From Deltaproteobacteria bacterium (GTDB taxonomy: Bacteria; Desulfobacterota; Desulfobacteria; Desulfobacterales; UBA11574), in contig JAFDCA010000175.1 in the NCBI GenBank assembly GCA_019313025.1, forward strand, positions 1 to 5,610: a stretch of 5,610 bases of DNA, in the 5' to 3' direction. The first letter of the stretch is position 1; each line of letters starts with the position of its first letter. The notes beneath the pieces are model-generated. The model ran no database searches. It saw only the letters and a program-made list of their open reading frames with translations, and was not told the DNA's origin. Of this stretch, positions 4,983 through 5,610 are shown piece by piece. The translations under genes and the position numbers were made by a program.

Positions 4983-5610
4983 ATGAAAATATTACGAAAA
5001 ATAATCGAAATCGATGAAGAATTGTGCGACGGATGTGGACAGTGTATCCCATCCTGCGCCGAAGGCGCCCTTGAAATTGTGAACGGCAAAGCACGGATCA
5101 TTGCAGACAAACTGTGTGACGGTCTCGGGGCCTGTTTGGGAGAATGTCCCACCGGAGCCCTCCGTGTCATCGAGCGTGAGGCCGATGACTTTGATGAGGA
5201 AGCGGTGGAGGAGCATTTGGCAGAAAAAGAAAAAGAGACAGCCGCAGAAAAACAAAAGATGTCCTGCGGATGTCCGTCCTCCCAGATCCAGACTTTTGTC
5301 CCCATCGAATCGCATCCGGAAACCCAGGTTCCACTTAAAATGAGAATCGGGGGTGAATCGGCACTCTCTCACTGGCCCGTTCAAATTCGGCTCATTCCAC
5401 CCAAAGCGCCGTTTCTCAAAGGTGCGGATCTCTTGGTACTGGCAGATTGTGTTGCGGTGGCTTACTCTAGACTGCAAAGTGATTTTGTAAAAGGAAAGGT
5501 GGTGATGATGGGGTGTCCCAAATTTGATGGTGCTGAGGAATATATTGATAAATTTGCAGAAATTTTCAAACTTGCCGGTATCAAAAGTATTACCACAGTT
5601 TATATGGAAG
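4983..5610 (+). CDS. frdX: FrdX-like 4Fe-4S ferredoxin-type protein associated with Hcp (3' partial)
   Basis: 209 codons are visible and the frame runs off the window end. The family is usually about 240-270 residues, so some 30-60 are missing. AAAGGA (4971-4976), six bases before the ATG, is weaker than the hcp site. The N-terminus is a two-cluster ferredoxin module. Cluster 1 has all four Cys (C15, C18, C21, C25). Cluster 2 reads C45-DGLGA-C51-LGE-C55-P, with Leu48 where the second Cys normally stands. A charged, possibly coiled-coil linker follows (64-92), then CGCP (C95, C97). The C-terminal domain is SHWPVQIRLIPP, GADLLVLADCV (C156) and MMGCPKFD (C178), which I recognise from proteins encoded beside hcp in anaerobes. 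FrdX is a member of HcpR regulons and is thought to pass electrons to Hcp; this is inferred for this organism. The expected C-terminal Cys pair after 'TVVxMEVPCC' lies just outside the window. Confidence 0.85.
   Translation, partial: MKILRKIIEIDEELCDGCGQCIPSCAEGALEIVNGKARIIADKLCDGLGACLGECPTGALRVIEREADDFDEEAVEEHLAEKEKETAAEKQKMSCGCPSSQIQTFVPIESHPETQVPLKMRIGGESALSHWPVQIRLIPPKAPFLKGADLLVLADCVAVAYSRLQSDFVKGKVVMMGCPKFDGAEEYIDKFAEIFKLAGIKSITTVYME

Noticed and set aside
4992..5477. 161-codon minus-strand frame opposite the FrdX-like gene
   Set aside because: The plus strand encodes clear ferredoxin Cys motifs; the minus-strand product is a compositional shadow, rich in Ser and Phe, with no domain.

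Overview
The window looks like chromosomal DNA of an anaerobic Desulfobacterota (deltaproteobacterial sulfate- or metal-reducer type) bacterium. The clues are a prismane-type hybrid cluster protein with the N-terminal cysteine spacing seen in anaerobes, a divergent HcpR-like Crp/Fnr regulator, an FrdX-like multi-cluster iron-sulfur protein, and strong AGGAGG-type ribosome binding sites with moderate GC. The assignment is by gene content only; no rRNA or other marker gene is present.

Left part (1-1578, all +): the last 50 codons of a sensor histidine kinase, a possible 19-codon mini-ORF, a small two-helix membrane protein with a C-terminal beta-strand repeat domain, a DUF6125-like soluble protein, and a small carboxymuconolactone decarboxylase (CMD)-like protein that has lost the CxxC/His residues. 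The genes are 33-63 bases apart and each intact one has its own good ribosome binding site, so they are probably one transcription unit. Their common role is not evident.

Middle (1631-2492): a Crp/Fnr-family regulator on the minus strand converges on the CMD gene and diverges from hcp. The 175-base divergent spacer holds a perfect 14-base palindrome, TTGACTTAAGTCAA. Its centre is exactly 41.5 bases upstream of the start predicted from a TACAAT -10 box for hcp, the geometry of a class II Crp/Fnr-activated promoter. On the other strand the same palindrome supplies the -35 box of a plausible promoter for the regulator gene. One operator could therefore activate hcp and damp the regulator.

Right part (2493-5610, all +): hcp (hybrid cluster protein, all metal ligands present), a zinc-ribbon/HD-domain phosphohydrolase-like protein, and an FrdX-like iron-sulfur protein that runs off the window end. 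This reads as a nitrosative-stress (NO/hydroxylamine) operon in which FrdX probably serves Hcp redox chemistry. The HD protein is the least expected member. A perfect 14-bp inverted repeat sits between hcp and the HD gene. It lacks a T-tract and looks more like a dispersed intergenic repeat or an mRNA-processing hairpin than a terminator. I see no tRNA, rRNA, CRISPR array, transposase or integrase.
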